A stretch of 64,000 bases of DNA from VXNE01 sp965217825 (lineage in GTDB: Bacteria; Pseudomonadota; Gammaproteobacteria; Pseudomonadales; Azotimanducaceae). Positions 1 to 8,897 of this stretch are shown here, one piece after another (position 1 is the first letter of the stretch; the number at the start of each line of letters is the position of its first letter). The notes beneath the pieces are model-generated. The model ran no database searches. It saw only the letters and a list, made by a program, of their open reading frames with translations, and was not told the origin of the DNA. The translations under genes were made by a program, and so were the position numbers. Where the stretch lies: NCBI GenBank assembly GCA_965217825.1, contig OZ244571.1:558001-622000 (forward strand), read 5' to 3'.

Positions 1-144
1 GACCTCGGTCGGGCCTTCGTAGGATCGGTCCAGCGGACAGTCGAAGACGAAGTGATGCGACCGCTTCAACTCAGGGTGTTCCTCCTGCCTCGCCCGGATT
101 CGCGCGATCAGGTCCTTCGTCGAAAGGTCGCCATCCGTGCTCAT
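1..144 (-). CDS. Unknown protein, N-terminal fragment (runs off the window)
   Basis: The reverse strand gives an open frame from ATG at 144 to the window edge, so only the first 48 residues (MSTDGDLSTKDLIARIRARQ...) are visible. A strong ribosome binding site, GGAGGA, lies five bases before the ATG, which supports a real start. The visible part is hydrophilic, with a helical basic stretch and then HHFVFDCPLDRSYEG. I do not recognise the family. It is co-directional with the BCCT transporter gene 145 bases upstream and could be the last visible gene of the ergothioneine/transport group, but that link is inferred from position only. Confidence 0.6.
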   Translation of the reverse strand, partial: MSTDGDLSTKDLIARIRARQEEHPELKRSHHFVFDCPLDRSYEGPTEV

Positions 145-289
145 CCGTTCCTCCATCGTCTCACCTGTGGACGTTCCCCGCCGCGTAGGAAGTGGCGGCC
201 GCGCCTAGTTCCGAACGAACCGTCTGCGCAGTTCCACTTCATTTCGGCACGGCACGCGCTGCCAGTCGGGGATCCGACAGGACAGGTTA

Positions 290-1795
290 CTAGTCTTGCT
301 CCCGTAACGTCTTGAACAGTGATACCACCATCGCCACGCCGATGGCCAGCAGCGGCAATGAAACCACCAATACCGCCGACTGAACGGCCCGCAAGCCGCC
401 GCCTACGAACAGTAGCGTGACCGGCAGGACCGCCAGCGAGAACGCCCAGAATACGCGATGCCACCGATGCGGATTCACGCCCGCCGCCAAGTGGCGCGTG
501 GCGGCGGCCGAGATGGCGTACGACCCCGAATCATAGGTCGTGGCCACAAATATGAATGTGATCACGATGAAGGCGATCAGCGGCAAAGGCTGCAACGGCA
601 ACGCTTCGATAACGAGAGCAATCGCCGTATCCGCGCTGCCGGCGGCCACGAATTCGCGCACCGGAACGAGCCCTTCCATGTCCATCCACATCGCCGTATT
701 GCCGACGCATATGTAGAAGATCGCGCACCCCAGGGTGCCGAAGCCGACCATGCCGAGGATCAGTTGCCTCAGGGTCCGCCCGCGTGAGATGCGTGTGACG
801 AAGACACCCATGTAAGGGCCATAGGCAAGCCACCACGCCCAATAAAACACGCTCCAGTCTTCCACGAAGCCCGTTTCAAGGATGGGGTCGGTCCATGTAT
901 TGAGACGAACAAAATCCTGGATCAGCAAACCCAGGCTGTTGGTGCCGAGCTTGAGCACGAAGTAAGTGGGTCCGGCCAATAGCACGAACAGCACGAATAA
1001 GCCCGCCCCGGCTGCGTTGATGTTGCTCAGGCGCTTGATGCCCCGCTCCAGCCCAAGATACACGCTGAGAGCGAAGAGGCTGACCGCGACAAATACCACC
1101 ACCACATTGAGAGCGAGTGACCCGGGGATCCCAAACAGCGCGCTGATGCAAGCGGAGATCATCGGCGTGGCGAGCCCAAGCGATGTCCCTGTGCCTCCCA
1201 CCAGGGCAATGACGAAAACAAAATCGACAACGCGCCCCAACGGCTTGTTGACCACATCGTCGCCACAAACGCCAACCAGGGAAGTCGACAGACGCAAGTA
1301 CGGGATCTTGCGTTGGTAGTAGGGATAGGCGATCGCGACGGTCGGCAGGCAATAGACGCACCAGGCAGATAGCCCCCAATGAAAGATGCCGTAAGTCGCC
1401 GCCCATTCGCGCGCCTCCGGAGATTCTCCGTCGAGGCCGAACGGCGGCGTATCCAGGTAGTAGGCCCATTCGATGACCGACCAGTACATCAGGCCCGCGC
1501 CTATACCCGCGCAGAACAGCATCGACATCCACGAGAAGTTGGAATACTCCCTCCTGGCGTTCTCGCCGCCAAGACGGCGACGGCCATACTTGCCGAACGC
1601 GATGACCACGAGTACGACGAATGCCCCTAGGGTCATCCATTGATAGAAGAGGCCCATGTGGCCAGCGATCCAGTCGTATACGGCCGCAACCAGTGTCGAA
1701 GACTGTTCGGGAACCAGGGCCATCGCCCCGCACACGCCGCCGATCAGGATCGCGCTGGCACCGAACAGTGGCCAATCGATCGCCGGTCTTGTCAT
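290..1795 (-). CDS. BCCT-family betaine transporter, CaiT-like
   Basis: Inner-membrane transporter of the betaine/carnitine/choline family, 501 residues with about 12 hydrophobic segments. The family signature DWSVFYWAWW is at residues 313-322; its tryptophans form the substrate-binding box. The stretch WSVIEWAYYLDTPPFG (about 105-120) and GTSLGLATP (203-211) resemble the carnitine/gamma-butyrobetaine antiporter CaiT more than BetP. The N-terminus has no long regulatory extension. The ATG overlaps the stop of the dioxygenase gene by four bases (ATGA), so the two are probably translated together. A longer upstream reading is possible but would overlap the dioxygenase extensively. The substrate is unknown; a trimethylammonium compound is likely from the family, and ergothioneine or hercynine is suggested only by the neighbours. 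Confidence 0.88.
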   Translation of the reverse strand: MTRPAIDWPLFGASAILIGGVCGAMALVPEQSSTLVAAVYDWIAGHMGLFYQWMTLGAFVVLVVIAFGKYGRRRLGGENARREYSNFSWMSMLFCAGIGAGLMYWSVIEWAYYLDTPPFGLDGESPEAREWAATYGIFHWGLSAWCVYCLPTVAIAYPYYQRKIPYLRLSTSLVGVCGDDVVNKPLGRVVDFVFVIALVGGTGTSLGLATPMISACISALFGIPGSLALNVVVVFVAVSLFALSVYLGLERGIKRLSNINAAGAGLFVLFVLLAGPTYFVLKLGTNSLGLLIQDFVRLNTWTDPILETGFVEDWSVFYWAWWLAYGPYMGVFVTRISRGRTLRQLILGMVGFGTLGCAIFYICVGNTAMWMDMEGLVPVREFVAAGSADTAIALVIEALPLQPLPLIAFIVITFIFVATTYDSGSYAISAAATRHLAAGVNPHRWHRVFWAFSLAVLPVTLLFVGGGLRAVQSAVLVVSLPLLAIGVAMVVSLFKTLREQD

Positions 1796-2610
1796 GCTTT
1801 GGTTCCTGCCGCGGTATCCTCGGGGAAGAGGGTCCGAAAAAACCAGTGGGCGCCCGCGGGCTCCTCCAGAAGCTGTCGCTGCCTCTTGGTCAACGGCACG
1901 TTCTCTGGCGCCGTGACCCGCGTGGGCGACCAGGAGAGCTGCGACGCGCAGTACTTGTACAGCAGCGTGTAGCGGTGATGATCGGCAGTCCATGTCGATG
2001 TGGCGTGCGTCAGTGCTTCGGAGAAAAACGTCACGCTCCCAGCCGGTGCCTGGATAGTCGTGACAACATCGTCGAACACTTCGTCCCGGATCGCCTGCGG
2101 CAGCTTGAAGTGGCTGTTGTGGCTGCCGGGAATGACGCGCAAACCGCCATCTTCCGGTCCGGTGTCGGTAAGGTTCCAGGCCGCAACGCCAAAACCGTGT
2201 AGCGCTTCATGGCGCGGCGTCGTGAAGTAACGCTCCGGCTCAGCGCGCGAATAGGGCTGAGACGCCCCGTAGTCCGAATGCAGCCGTTTCTTTTCCTGGC
2301 CGCGCCGCATATGCATGCCGAAGACCCGATCCAGCCGGAAACAGTCGCCGAGTTGCGCGCGCATGACCCCCATGACCAACGGATGATCCATGAGCGCCAC
2401 GAATGCCTCGGCCCACGCCAGGAAGCCCGGGCCGGACTCGGCGCTGCCTCCGGCGCTGCCGAAGCGGTGGCTTGGCGGCAGGGCGGACATGTCCCGCTCG
2501 TCGATCAAGGCTCTCAAGTCCGCGACCTCGTTGGCGTCGAGAACGTCCTCGACCACCAGGTAGCCCTGGAGGTCGTAGAGATACGTTTGCAGTTCGGTGA
2601 TTTCGTTCAC
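1792..2610 (-). CDS. Phytanoyl-CoA dioxygenase (PhyH) family Fe(II)/2-oxoglutarate enzyme
   Basis: A 272-residue non-haem iron oxygenase of the PhyH family. The iron-binding facial triad is visible as H111-S-D113 and the distal H202 (ALTHATST); R213 in HHRYTLLYKY fits the 2-oxoglutarate-binding arginine. LRVIPGSHNSHF (157-168) is a typical PhyH segment. The start is a GTG. The gene lies 82 bases after egtD and overlaps the transporter gene by four bases, so it probably belongs to an egtB-egtD-phyH-BCCT transcription unit. Family members hydroxylate ectoine, phytanoyl-CoA and various natural products; the substrate here is not predictable. A betaine handled by the adjacent transporter is an inference from context. 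Confidence 0.8.
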   Translation of the reverse strand: MNEITELQTYLYDLQGYLVVEDVLDANEVADLRALIDERDMSALPPSHRFGSAGGSAESGPGFLAWAEAFVALMDHPLVMGVMRAQLGDCFRLDRVFGMHMRRGQEKKRLHSDYGASQPYSRAEPERYFTTPRHEALHGFGVAAWNLTDTGPEDGGLRVIPGSHNSHFKLPQAIRDEVFDDVVTTIQAPAGSVTFFSEALTHATSTWTADHHRYTLLYKYCASQLSWSPTRVTAPENVPLTKRQRQLLEEPAGAHWFFRTLFPEDTAAGTKA

Positions 2611-2692
2611 GCCGCTTCCGCGCGCTCCGTGGAATCTTGTTCGAGGCTATCAACAAACGGACCAGGCCGCAGCCGAGGATTGCAAACGCTGG

Positions 2693-3670
2693 CTAGTCGT
2701 CGGTGTTTTCGAGCAGCAGCACCATGAAATGGCCGTTTTTGTCGCGCCGCATTGCGCGCGGGCGAAGTCCCGCTCGCTCGGCCAGGGACGCGAATTCGTC
2801 CGCATCGTACTTGTAGGAGTATTCGGTACGGATGCGTTCGCCGCGCTCGAACTCGATCAAGGCGCCGTTGACCCGAACCGTTTGCGCCACCGTGCTCGAC
2901 AGGTAGATCTCGACCCGTCCGCGTTCGGTGTTGTACAGCGCCTCGTGCTCGAATTTTCCGGTGTCGAAGTCCGCGCCCGCAATCGCGTTGATGTGGCGCA
3001 GCATGTTGAGGTTGAACGCGCGAGTGACGCCTGCGGCATCGTTGTAGGCCGCGTTCAGAATCGACTCTGACTTCTTGGTGTCGACGCCGATGATCAAACG
3101 GCCGCCCGGACCAAGGACGCGGCCGACGCCGCTGAGGAAATCGGGGACCTCCTCCAGCTCGAAGTTGCCGATGGTGGACCCCGGGAAGAATGCCACCCTT
3201 CGCAAATCGGTTGTGATGGACGGCAGTTCGAACGGCTGGCTATAGTCGGCGCAGGTCGGGTATACGGCCAAGTCGTCGAATTCCTCATAGATTCGCCGCG
3301 CGGAGGCGATCAGTTGTGCACGCGAGATGTCCACAGGGACGTAGGCCGCCGGTCGGCATGCTTCGAGCAGTATGCGGGTCTTGGCGCTCGACCCGCTGCC
3401 GTATTCCACCAGGCACGCATCCGACCCCACCCACCGCGCCAGATCGTCCCGGTTGTCTTCAAGAATTCCGGTTTCCGTTCGTGTCAGGTAGTACTCGGGC
3501 AGTCTCGTGATCGACTCGAACAGTCTAGAGCCCGCCTCGTCGTAAAAGTACTTCGGGGGAACGGTCTTGGCTGGCGCCGACAACCCGGCAAACAGCTCCT
3601 CCCTTGCGTCCGGTACAGGCGATTGCCTATCGAAGAACCGGAACTCCCGCCGGCGCTCCCTAACGGGCAT
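2693..3670 (-). CDS. egtD: L-histidine N-alpha-methyltransferase EgtD
   Basis: Catalyses three SAM-dependent methylations of histidine to give hercynine, the first step of ergothioneine synthesis. The 325-residue length fits EgtD (about 320). The family segments KYFYDEAGSRLFESI (40-54) and LPEYYLTRTE (57-66) precede the SAM-binding glycine loop VEYGSGSSAKTR (88-99); GSTIGNF and LNMLRHIN follow. The chosen ATG at 3670 gives the usual N-terminus and overlaps the end of egtB by 11 bases; a longer reading into egtB has no family support. It is translated directly after egtB, so the two-enzyme core of the pathway is complete. No EgtA, EgtC or EgtE is present in the window. Confidence 0.95.
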   Translation of the reverse strand: MPVRERRREFRFFDRQSPVPDAREELFAGLSAPAKTVPPKYFYDEAGSRLFESITRLPEYYLTRTETGILEDNRDDLARWVGSDACLVEYGSGSSAKTRILLEACRPAAYVPVDISRAQLIASARRIYEEFDDLAVYPTCADYSQPFELPSITTDLRRVAFFPGSTIGNFELEEVPDFLSGVGRVLGPGGRLIIGVDTKKSESILNAAYNDAAGVTRAFNLNMLRHINAIAGADFDTGKFEHEALYNTERGRVEIYLSSTVAQTVRVNGALIEFERGERIRTEYSYKYDADEFASLAERAGLRPRAMRRDKNGHFMVLLLENTDD

Positions 3671-4910
3671 CTCTGGCCAGCCTGATTCCGGAAAACTGCC
3701 AGCGATCCGGTGCATAGAAGAAGTTGCGGTAGCTGGCGCGCACGTGGCCAGGCGGAGTTGCGCACGAACCACCGCGTAAAACGATCTGATTTGCCATGAA
3801 CTTGCCGTTGTATTCGCCAAGCGTGCCCGGCAACGGCCTGAAACCGGGATAGGGGCCGTAGGCGCTTGCCGTCCATTCCCACGCATCGCCAAATAGCTGC
3901 GTTATGCCATCGCCCCGAGAGGATCTGGGGTGCAATCGCCCGCTGTCGCTGAAGTTCCCGGTCACGGCATGCGAGGAAGCGGCGGTCTCCCATTCCGCCT
4001 CCGTCGGCAGCCGCGCGCCCGCCCATCGAGCAAAGGCGTCGGCTTCAAAGAAACTCACGTGACACACCGGCGAATTCAGATCGATTCGGCCGCTTCCCCC
4101 CAGCCTGTATTCCAACCATTCGCCGTCTTGCTGGTACCAGTACAGCGGCGCGTTCCAACCACGGCGCTGCGCCACCGTCCAGCCTTCGGACAACCAGAGC
4201 GATGGGTCGCGATAGCCGCCGTCATTCATGAACGCCAGGTACTCGCCGGAGGTGACCAGCCGATCCGCAAGAGCGAACTCCGGCAGCCACACCTTGTGCC
4301 GGGGCGTTTCATTGTCGAACGTGAATCCCTCGCCCGCGAAGCCGATTTCCACCAAGCCGCCCGGCACCGCCACGAAAGACGCCGGGCGTGCCGCGCCGGG
4401 TTCGGCGTCGAGCTCCGCGCTGTAGGCCGGGCGCAGCGGATTCGTGCCCAGGTTGTACTTGATGTCCGTGACAATGAGCTCCTGGTGCTGCTGTTCGTGG
4501 TTGATCCCAAGGACTACGCGTCCGTGAAGCGTCTCGTTTTCGCGGACAAGCAGTGCATGCATGGCTGCGTCTACATGGGCGCGGTAGTCGAGCACCTGTT
4601 CCACCGTCGGACGCGATAGCAGACCCCGCTTCGGTCGCGGGTATTGTTCGCCCACGCCGTTGTAGTACGAGTTGAAGAGGAAACCGAAGGCGTCGTCGAA
4701 CGGTGCATAGCTGTCGGCGAAGGGCTTCAGGAGGAACGTCTCGAAGAACCAGGTCGTATGCGCGAGGTGCCACTTCGGCGGGCTCGCGTCCGCCATCGGC
4801 TGGACGCCGTAGTCGTCCACTGCAAGCGGGCGGCACAGCCGCTCCGTTTGCTTGCGCACGGCGGCGTATTGCGTAGCTAGCTCGTCCGCGAGATTCGCGG
4901 CTTCAGACAT
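3660..4910 (-). CDS. egtB: Ergothioneine biosynthesis sulfoxide synthase EgtB
   Basis: A non-haem iron enzyme that joins hercynine to a thiol (gamma-glutamylcysteine or cysteine, depending on the subtype) with oxygen to form the sulfoxide precursor of ergothioneine. The 416 residues hold an N-terminal DinB-like four-helix domain followed by a formylglycine-generating-enzyme-type sulfatase-modifying domain. The iron triad is visible as H51 (HLAHTTW), H138 and H142 (HEQQHQE). The FGE part shows FALADRLVTSGEYLAF, RLPTEAEWE and LRGGSCATPPGHVRASYRNF. It is the first gene of the unit, with a promoter-like sequence just upstream and an AGGTG ribosome binding site. Confidence 0.95.
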   Translation of the reverse strand: MSEAANLADELATQYAAVRKQTERLCRPLAVDDYGVQPMADASPPKWHLAHTTWFFETFLLKPFADSYAPFDDAFGFLFNSYYNGVGEQYPRPKRGLLSRPTVEQVLDYRAHVDAAMHALLVRENETLHGRVVLGINHEQQHQELIVTDIKYNLGTNPLRPAYSAELDAEPGAARPASFVAVPGGLVEIGFAGEGFTFDNETPRHKVWLPEFALADRLVTSGEYLAFMNDGGYRDPSLWLSEGWTVAQRRGWNAPLYWYQQDGEWLEYRLGGSGRIDLNSPVCHVSFFEADAFARWAGARLPTEAEWETAASSHAVTGNFSDSGRLHPRSSRGDGITQLFGDAWEWTASAYGPYPGFRPLPGTLGEYNGKFMANQIVLRGGSCATPPGHVRASYRNFFYAPDRWQFSGIRLARDAR

Positions 4911-4933
4911 TGGGACACCTCGGGAAGGAAGCC

Positions 4934-4962
4934 AGCATAAGGAGCACGGCAGCCAATTTCAA
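4934..4962 (-). promoter_or_regulatory. Probable sigma70 promoter of the egtB operon
   Basis: Read on the minus strand, TTGAAA (4957-4962) and TATGCT (4934-4939) are separated by exactly 17 bases, close to the sigma70 consensus. They stand about 25 bases before the egtB ATG in a 151-base gap that has no other evident content. Confidence 0.6.
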
Positions 4963-5061
4963 ATCAGGGCAAGTCGAATGCCCCTGGCTGATCGCGTTCG
5001 GGCCGGATTGCGCTGCTGGGGCGGTACCCGGCGTGACAGCGATCTCTCGCTATATGTATCC

Positions 5062-5934
5062 CTATGCGATCAGGTAATGATCGGCTACCAGCAACCCGAA
5101 AAGCGCGGCGAGATAGACTATGGAGTAGCGGAACGTCCGCTTCGGCGCGTCCGCTCGCGTTCCGAAGAGCAGCACCACCGCCCAATAGATGAACACGCCT
5201 CCCAGGGCCAGCGCGCCGACGAGATAGACCAGCTTGCTCATGCCCGTGGCGAATGGCAACGCGCTCGCTGCTACCATCACAAGGGTATAGACGAAGATGT
5301 GGCGGCGCGTCGACCGTTCGCCATGCGTGACCGGCAATACCGGGATGTCGGCTTCCGTGTACTCCTCCTTGCGATCCAGCGCCAGTGCCCAGAAGTGGGG
5401 CGGCGTCCAGAGGAAGATGATCAGCACCAGCAACAGCGCGTCCAACTCGACGGTGTTGGTGACGGCCGTCCAGCCAAACAACGGCGGCGCTGCCCCGAAC
5501 AGGCCGCCGATCACCGTATTTTGCGGTGTCGCGCGTTTCAGATAGAACGTATATACCAAGCCGTACCCCACCCAGGAAGCAAGGTTCAACCAGGCGGTCA
5601 GCGGATTGACCAACAAGTAGAGCACCAGCATCCCGACAACGCCCGTGACGGCGGAGAAAGCGATACCGGAGGTACGGGTGACCCGGCCTTGCGCCACGGG
5701 CCGGTTGCGGGTGCGCGCCATGCGTGCGTCGATGCCGGCTTCCGCGATGTGGTTCACGGCGGCGGCAGATCCGGCGACGAGGGCGATGCCGACGAGGGCG
5801 TATGCCATGGTCGCGACATGCCCCAGGCCCGGGCTCGCAAGCAGCATGCCCACTGCGGCGCACAACAACATGAGCGCCACGACCCGAGGCTTTGTCAGCT
5901 CCAGGTAGTCACGCCAAATCGCTACGTTTTCCAT
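5062..5934 (-). CDS. ctaB: Protoheme IX farnesyltransferase (haem O synthase) CtaB
   Basis: A UbiA-superfamily integral membrane prenyltransferase that adds a farnesyl group to haem B, giving haem O for terminal oxidases. The prenyl-diphosphate-binding motif NHIAEAGIDARMARTRNRP is near residue 60, with several hydrophobic helices after it. A second polar motif, DRKEEYTEADIPVLP, is also typical. The ATG at 5934 starts MENVAIWRDYLELTKPRVV, the family N-terminus; an upstream TTG would add only five residues. It follows ctaA on the same strand after 44 bases, so haem B to O to A conversion is encoded together. No oxidase subunits lie within the window. Confidence 0.93.
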   Translation of the reverse strand: MENVAIWRDYLELTKPRVVALMLLCAAVGMLLASPGLGHVATMAYALVGIALVAGSAAAVNHIAEAGIDARMARTRNRPVAQGRVTRTSGIAFSAVTGVVGMLVLYLLVNPLTAWLNLASWVGYGLVYTFYLKRATPQNTVIGGLFGAAPPLFGWTAVTNTVELDALLLVLIIFLWTPPHFWALALDRKEEYTEADIPVLPVTHGERSTRRHIFVYTLVMVAASALPFATGMSKLVYLVGALALGGVFIYWAVVLLFGTRADAPKRTFRYSIVYLAALFGLLVADHYLIA

Positions 5935-5978
5935 GCTGAAATACTGCAAATCGCTACCGCGGCGCGCCGCACGCGCGG

Positions 5979-6983
5979 CTACGCGGGTTCGAGGTCGTCC
6001 GGTGTTCCAGGGTCCGGCGCTTCCGGTGCCAGTGTTGCCTGTCGCGGAGCGTCAATCGCGCCAGCGTATACCGTAATCAACGCCAGCAGCAATAGCGCAG
6101 CGCCTGCATTGTGCAGTGTCGCCACCGCCAGGGGCAATTGCGCCAGGACGTTGGCTACGCCCAGGCCGAACTGGACCACGAGCACCCCCGCCACAATCCA
6201 GCGCAGCCGACCGACCAACCGAAAGGCGAGCCAACCCACGGCCAGCAGCACGATGATCGCGCCGAGCCGATGCGTCATCTGAATCGCAACACGCGCGTCG
6301 CTTGTCATGATCCCGCCGAGATAGTTGGGCCCTACGTCCTGCGCCAGGTTGAAACCCGAGCGGAAGTCCATGTCCGGGAACAGGCTGCCGTGGCAGGCCG
6401 GAAAATCCGGGCATGCGAGCGCCGCATAGTTCGAGGATGTCCACCCGCCGAGGGCAACCTGCAACACCAAGATCCCGATCGCCGCCGCCGCATGGCTCGC
6501 GAGCTTCCTTGGCACCGGCAACGAACGGACCGCCCCGATCTTGAGCGCGTAGATCCACAGCAGGGCAAGCGTTGCGAATCCCCCCAGGAGATGGACGGTA
6601 ACGACTTGCGGCCAAAGCTTCAGGGTCACGGTCCACGCGCCGAAGAGGCCTTGCGCGACAACCAGCACAACGAGCGCGACGGGGACAGTCAGCGGCATGC
6701 GTTGCCGCCAGGCGACGACCCATATGGCGAGCGCGAGCAATCCGAGGGTTGCGGCAAAATACCGATGCACCATCTCCGCCCATGCCTTGTCAGCCTCCAC
6801 CGGCGCATCCGGAAACAACGCCTCGGCCGCCGCAACATCTTCACGAGACACCGGCACCGACAGAAATCCGTAACAGCCCGGCCAGTCGGGGCAGCCCAAG
6901 CCCGCATCCACCAGGCGCGTGTAGGCGCCCAGCACAACCACGACCGACGCAAGCGCGATGCAGCCGAGAACGAGCCCCTTCAC
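5979..6983 (-). CDS. ctaA: Haem A synthase CtaA (COX15 family)
   Basis: Converts haem O to haem A in the membrane. The 334 residues show about eight transmembrane segments and the four conserved histidines in MVHRYFAA, VTVHLLGG, QMTHRLGA and ATLHNAGA. A cysteine pair typical of the family is visible in CPDFPACHG, with a related motif CPDWPGCYG near the N-terminus. The start is the GTG at 6981-6983, which overlaps the aroE stop as GTGA, so the genes are translationally coupled; a longer upstream reading lies inside aroE. It feeds ctaB directly downstream. Confidence 0.92.
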   Translation of the reverse strand: MKGLVLGCIALASVVVVLGAYTRLVDAGLGCPDWPGCYGFLSVPVSREDVAAAEALFPDAPVEADKAWAEMVHRYFAATLGLLALAIWVVAWRQRMPLTVPVALVVLVVAQGLFGAWTVTLKLWPQVVTVHLLGGFATLALLWIYALKIGAVRSLPVPRKLASHAAAAIGILVLQVALGGWTSSNYAALACPDFPACHGSLFPDMDFRSGFNLAQDVGPNYLGGIMTSDARVAIQMTHRLGAIIVLLAVGWLAFRLVGRLRWIVAGVLVVQFGLGVANVLAQLPLAVATLHNAGAALLLLALITVYAGAIDAPRQATLAPEAPDPGTPDDLEPA

Positions 6984-7786
6984 TTCGATTGGCCCAGCGC
7001 CAGCGACTCCGCGACGCCCGCCGTCGACGGCCGCACGCCGCGCCAGAGAAAGAACGTTTCCGCCGCCTGCTCGATCAGCATCCCCAGCCCGCCGGCAACA
7101 CCGGCGGCACCATGTTGGCGGCTCCAGGCACAAAACGGGGTGTCGCCCGCCGGGACGTAGGACATGTCATAACAAAATGCGTTCCGAACGACATGCGGAT
7201 CGATCTCGGGAACCTGTCCGGCCATCCCGGCCGACGTGCCGTTGATCACGAGATCGTAGGCTCCGCCCACATCGGCCAGGGAAATGGCGTCGATGTCGCG
7301 AAAGGCCCGCTGTAAGGCGCGCGCCCTGCTCTCGGTGCGATTCGCTACCGTAAGCTCACCCACGCCAGCCCGCGACAAGGGGCCCAGGACGCCCCGTACC
7401 GCGCCACCAGCGCCCAGAACAAGAACACGCCGCCGCGCCAGGGCCACCTTCAGGTTTTCCCGCAGGTCGCGTAGCAGCCCAATGCCGTCGGTGTTGTGCC
7501 CGGAATAGCCATCGTCATCCGGCACCACGACATTCACCGCTTCCGCCTCGCGGGCCGCATCATCGACGCGGTCGACCCAGTCGAACGCGTCCTGCTTGAA
7601 CGGCAAGGTGACGTTGAGACCCCGGCCGTCGGATTGAAAGAAGGCGGTAGCCGCTGGCACGAATGCATCGGCAAGAATCTTTTCGTAGCGGAGCGCCTGA
7701 CCCGTTGCCGTCGCGAAGATATCGTGTATTTGCGGCGATACGCTGTGCGCTACCGGATTGCCGATGACGGCGTAGCGGTCGATCAC
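6980..7786 (-). CDS. aroE: Shikimate dehydrogenase AroE
   Basis: NADPH-dependent reduction of 3-dehydroshikimate to shikimate in aromatic amino acid synthesis. The 268 residues begin YAVIGNPVAHSVSPQIHD, the substrate-binding region with its SxS motif. The catalytic lysine lies in NVTLPFKQDAF, and the nucleotide-binding loop is VLGAGGAVRGVL. NGTSAGMAGQVP and the C-terminal GLGMLIEQAAETFFLWRG are also family motifs. The start is GTG, overlapping the tsaC stop by four bases. The order tsaC-aroE is common in gammaproteobacteria. Confidence 0.95.
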   Translation of the reverse strand: MIDRYAVIGNPVAHSVSPQIHDIFATATGQALRYEKILADAFVPAATAFFQSDGRGLNVTLPFKQDAFDWVDRVDDAAREAEAVNVVVPDDDGYSGHNTDGIGLLRDLRENLKVALARRRVLVLGAGGAVRGVLGPLSRAGVGELTVANRTESRARALQRAFRDIDAISLADVGGAYDLVINGTSAGMAGQVPEIDPHVVRNAFCYDMSYVPAGDTPFCAWSRQHGAAGVAGGLGMLIEQAAETFFLWRGVRPSTAGVAESLALGQSK

Positions 7787-8334
7787 CGCAACACGCTCCC
7801 GTCTGCAGCTCGGCGTATGCGGGAAGGCCCAACGCGATTATTGGTCGCACCCGGCAGAACGAAATCGACCCGGCGCTGAAAGTGTTTGCGCGCGCATAGT
7901 TCCGTCGTGGCCGGAGGGAATCGATTCAGATTGGCGGACGTGGAGACGATGGGCCCCCCGCACAGCCGCGCCAGCGCCCTGGCCTGTCGGTGTCCAGGCA
8001 CCCGAACGGCAACGGTCGACCGCCCGCCCGTGATCCAGCGAGGAAAACGCCGGTTTGCGACGACCCACGTTTCCGCGCCCGGCCAGCTTCCGACGACCGC
8101 GCGTCGCGCAGCCGCCGTGAGGCCCTCCAGTTCGACGTGGAAGCAACGGTTCGAGGCTCCGATGACGAGAAGCCCCTTGTCCTGCAATCGGCGCTTGAGG
8201 CGCAGCACTGTCTGAACCGCCCGTTCGTCGAACGGGTCGCAGGCAAGGCCCCAGACCCCTTCCAGGGCATGTACCACAATGCCGCCCCCGGCGATGACAT
8301 CCGCAGCGGTCCGCAGATCAAGGACCGCTCCCAT
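7783..8334 (-). CDS. tsaC: Threonylcarbamoyl-AMP synthase TsaC (YrdC/Sua5 family)
   Basis: Makes threonylcarbamoyl-AMP from threonine, bicarbonate and ATP for the t6A modification at position 37 of ANN-decoding tRNAs. The 183 residues match the short TsaC form without the C-terminal Sua5 domain. Visible motifs are ALEGVWGLACDP near the N-terminus, RLQDKGLLVIGAS, AVRVPGHRQARAL and IVSTSANLN. The ATG at 8334 gives the normal N-terminus; an in-frame TTG 15 codons upstream is possible but unneeded. It lies between purE and aroE, overlapping aroE by four bases. Confidence 0.92.
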   Translation of the reverse strand: MGAVLDLRTAADVIAGGGIVVHALEGVWGLACDPFDERAVQTVLRLKRRLQDKGLLVIGASNRCFHVELEGLTAAARRAVVGSWPGAETWVVANRRFPRWITGGRSTVAVRVPGHRQARALARLCGGPIVSTSANLNRFPPATTELCARKHFQRRVDFVLPGATNNRVGPSRIRRAADGSVLR

Positions 8335-8382
8335 GCGGCACGCCCCCTCATGCCGCTGCTTGGTCAACCTGCCCGTCAAGAT

Positions 8383-8880
8383 CTAATCGCCAGCGAGATC
8401 CTGCTGCACCGATGCGTTCTGGCGCGCGACCCCTTGGCGGTTGGTTTCCCGGTCATCGATGAGTCGACCGGATAACTCCGGGTCGCTCGCGGCGATAATT
8501 TGCGCGGCAAGATAAGCGGCGTTCCTCGCGCCCCCTACAGCCACTGTGGCCACCGGAACGCCGCTCGGCATCTGAACGGTGGAAAGCAGGGCGTCGAGAC
8601 CCGAAAGCGGACCGCTCTCGATGGGGACGCCGATGACCGGACGCACGGTTTGCGCGGCCACGGCTCCCGCAAGGTGCGCCGCCATTCCCGCCCCACAGAC
8701 AAATACCGCGCAGTCCCGCGACAATGCGTCGGCGACATACTCGGCCGTTGCAACAGGGGTTCGGTGCGCCGATGTCACCCGCACCTCGAAGCCAACGTCG
8801 AGATCCGCCAGCACGTCCACGCAACGACGCATCGTCGGCCAGTCAGATTCCGAGCCCATCAAAATCGCCACCCAGAACAT
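8383..8880 (-). CDS. purE: N5-carboxyaminoimidazole ribonucleotide mutase PurE (class I)
   Basis: Rearranges N5-CAIR to CAIR in purine biosynthesis. The 165 residues show the class I signatures GSESDWPTM near the N-terminus and SAHRTP, with GAGMAAHLAGAVAA following. The ATG at 8880 has a clear GGAGG five bases upstream, so it is preferred to the GTG five codons earlier. The partner purK, which often follows purE, is not here; the next gene is tsaC, 48 bases after the purE stop. Confidence 0.94.
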   Translation of the reverse strand: MFWVAILMGSESDWPTMRRCVDVLADLDVGFEVRVTSAHRTPVATAEYVADALSRDCAVFVCGAGMAAHLAGAVAAQTVRPVIGVPIESGPLSGLDALLSTVQMPSGVPVATVAVGGARNAAYLAAQIIAASDPELSGRLIDDRETNRQGVARQNASVQQDLAGD

Positions 8881-8897
8881 CGCGCCCTCCGACACTT

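Noticed and set aside
4852..6282. Long plus-strand frame (476 codons) opposite egtB, ctaB and ctaA
   Set aside because: It is antisense to three well-supported genes, its product is arginine/glutamine-rich without any domain, and it crosses their gene boundaries.
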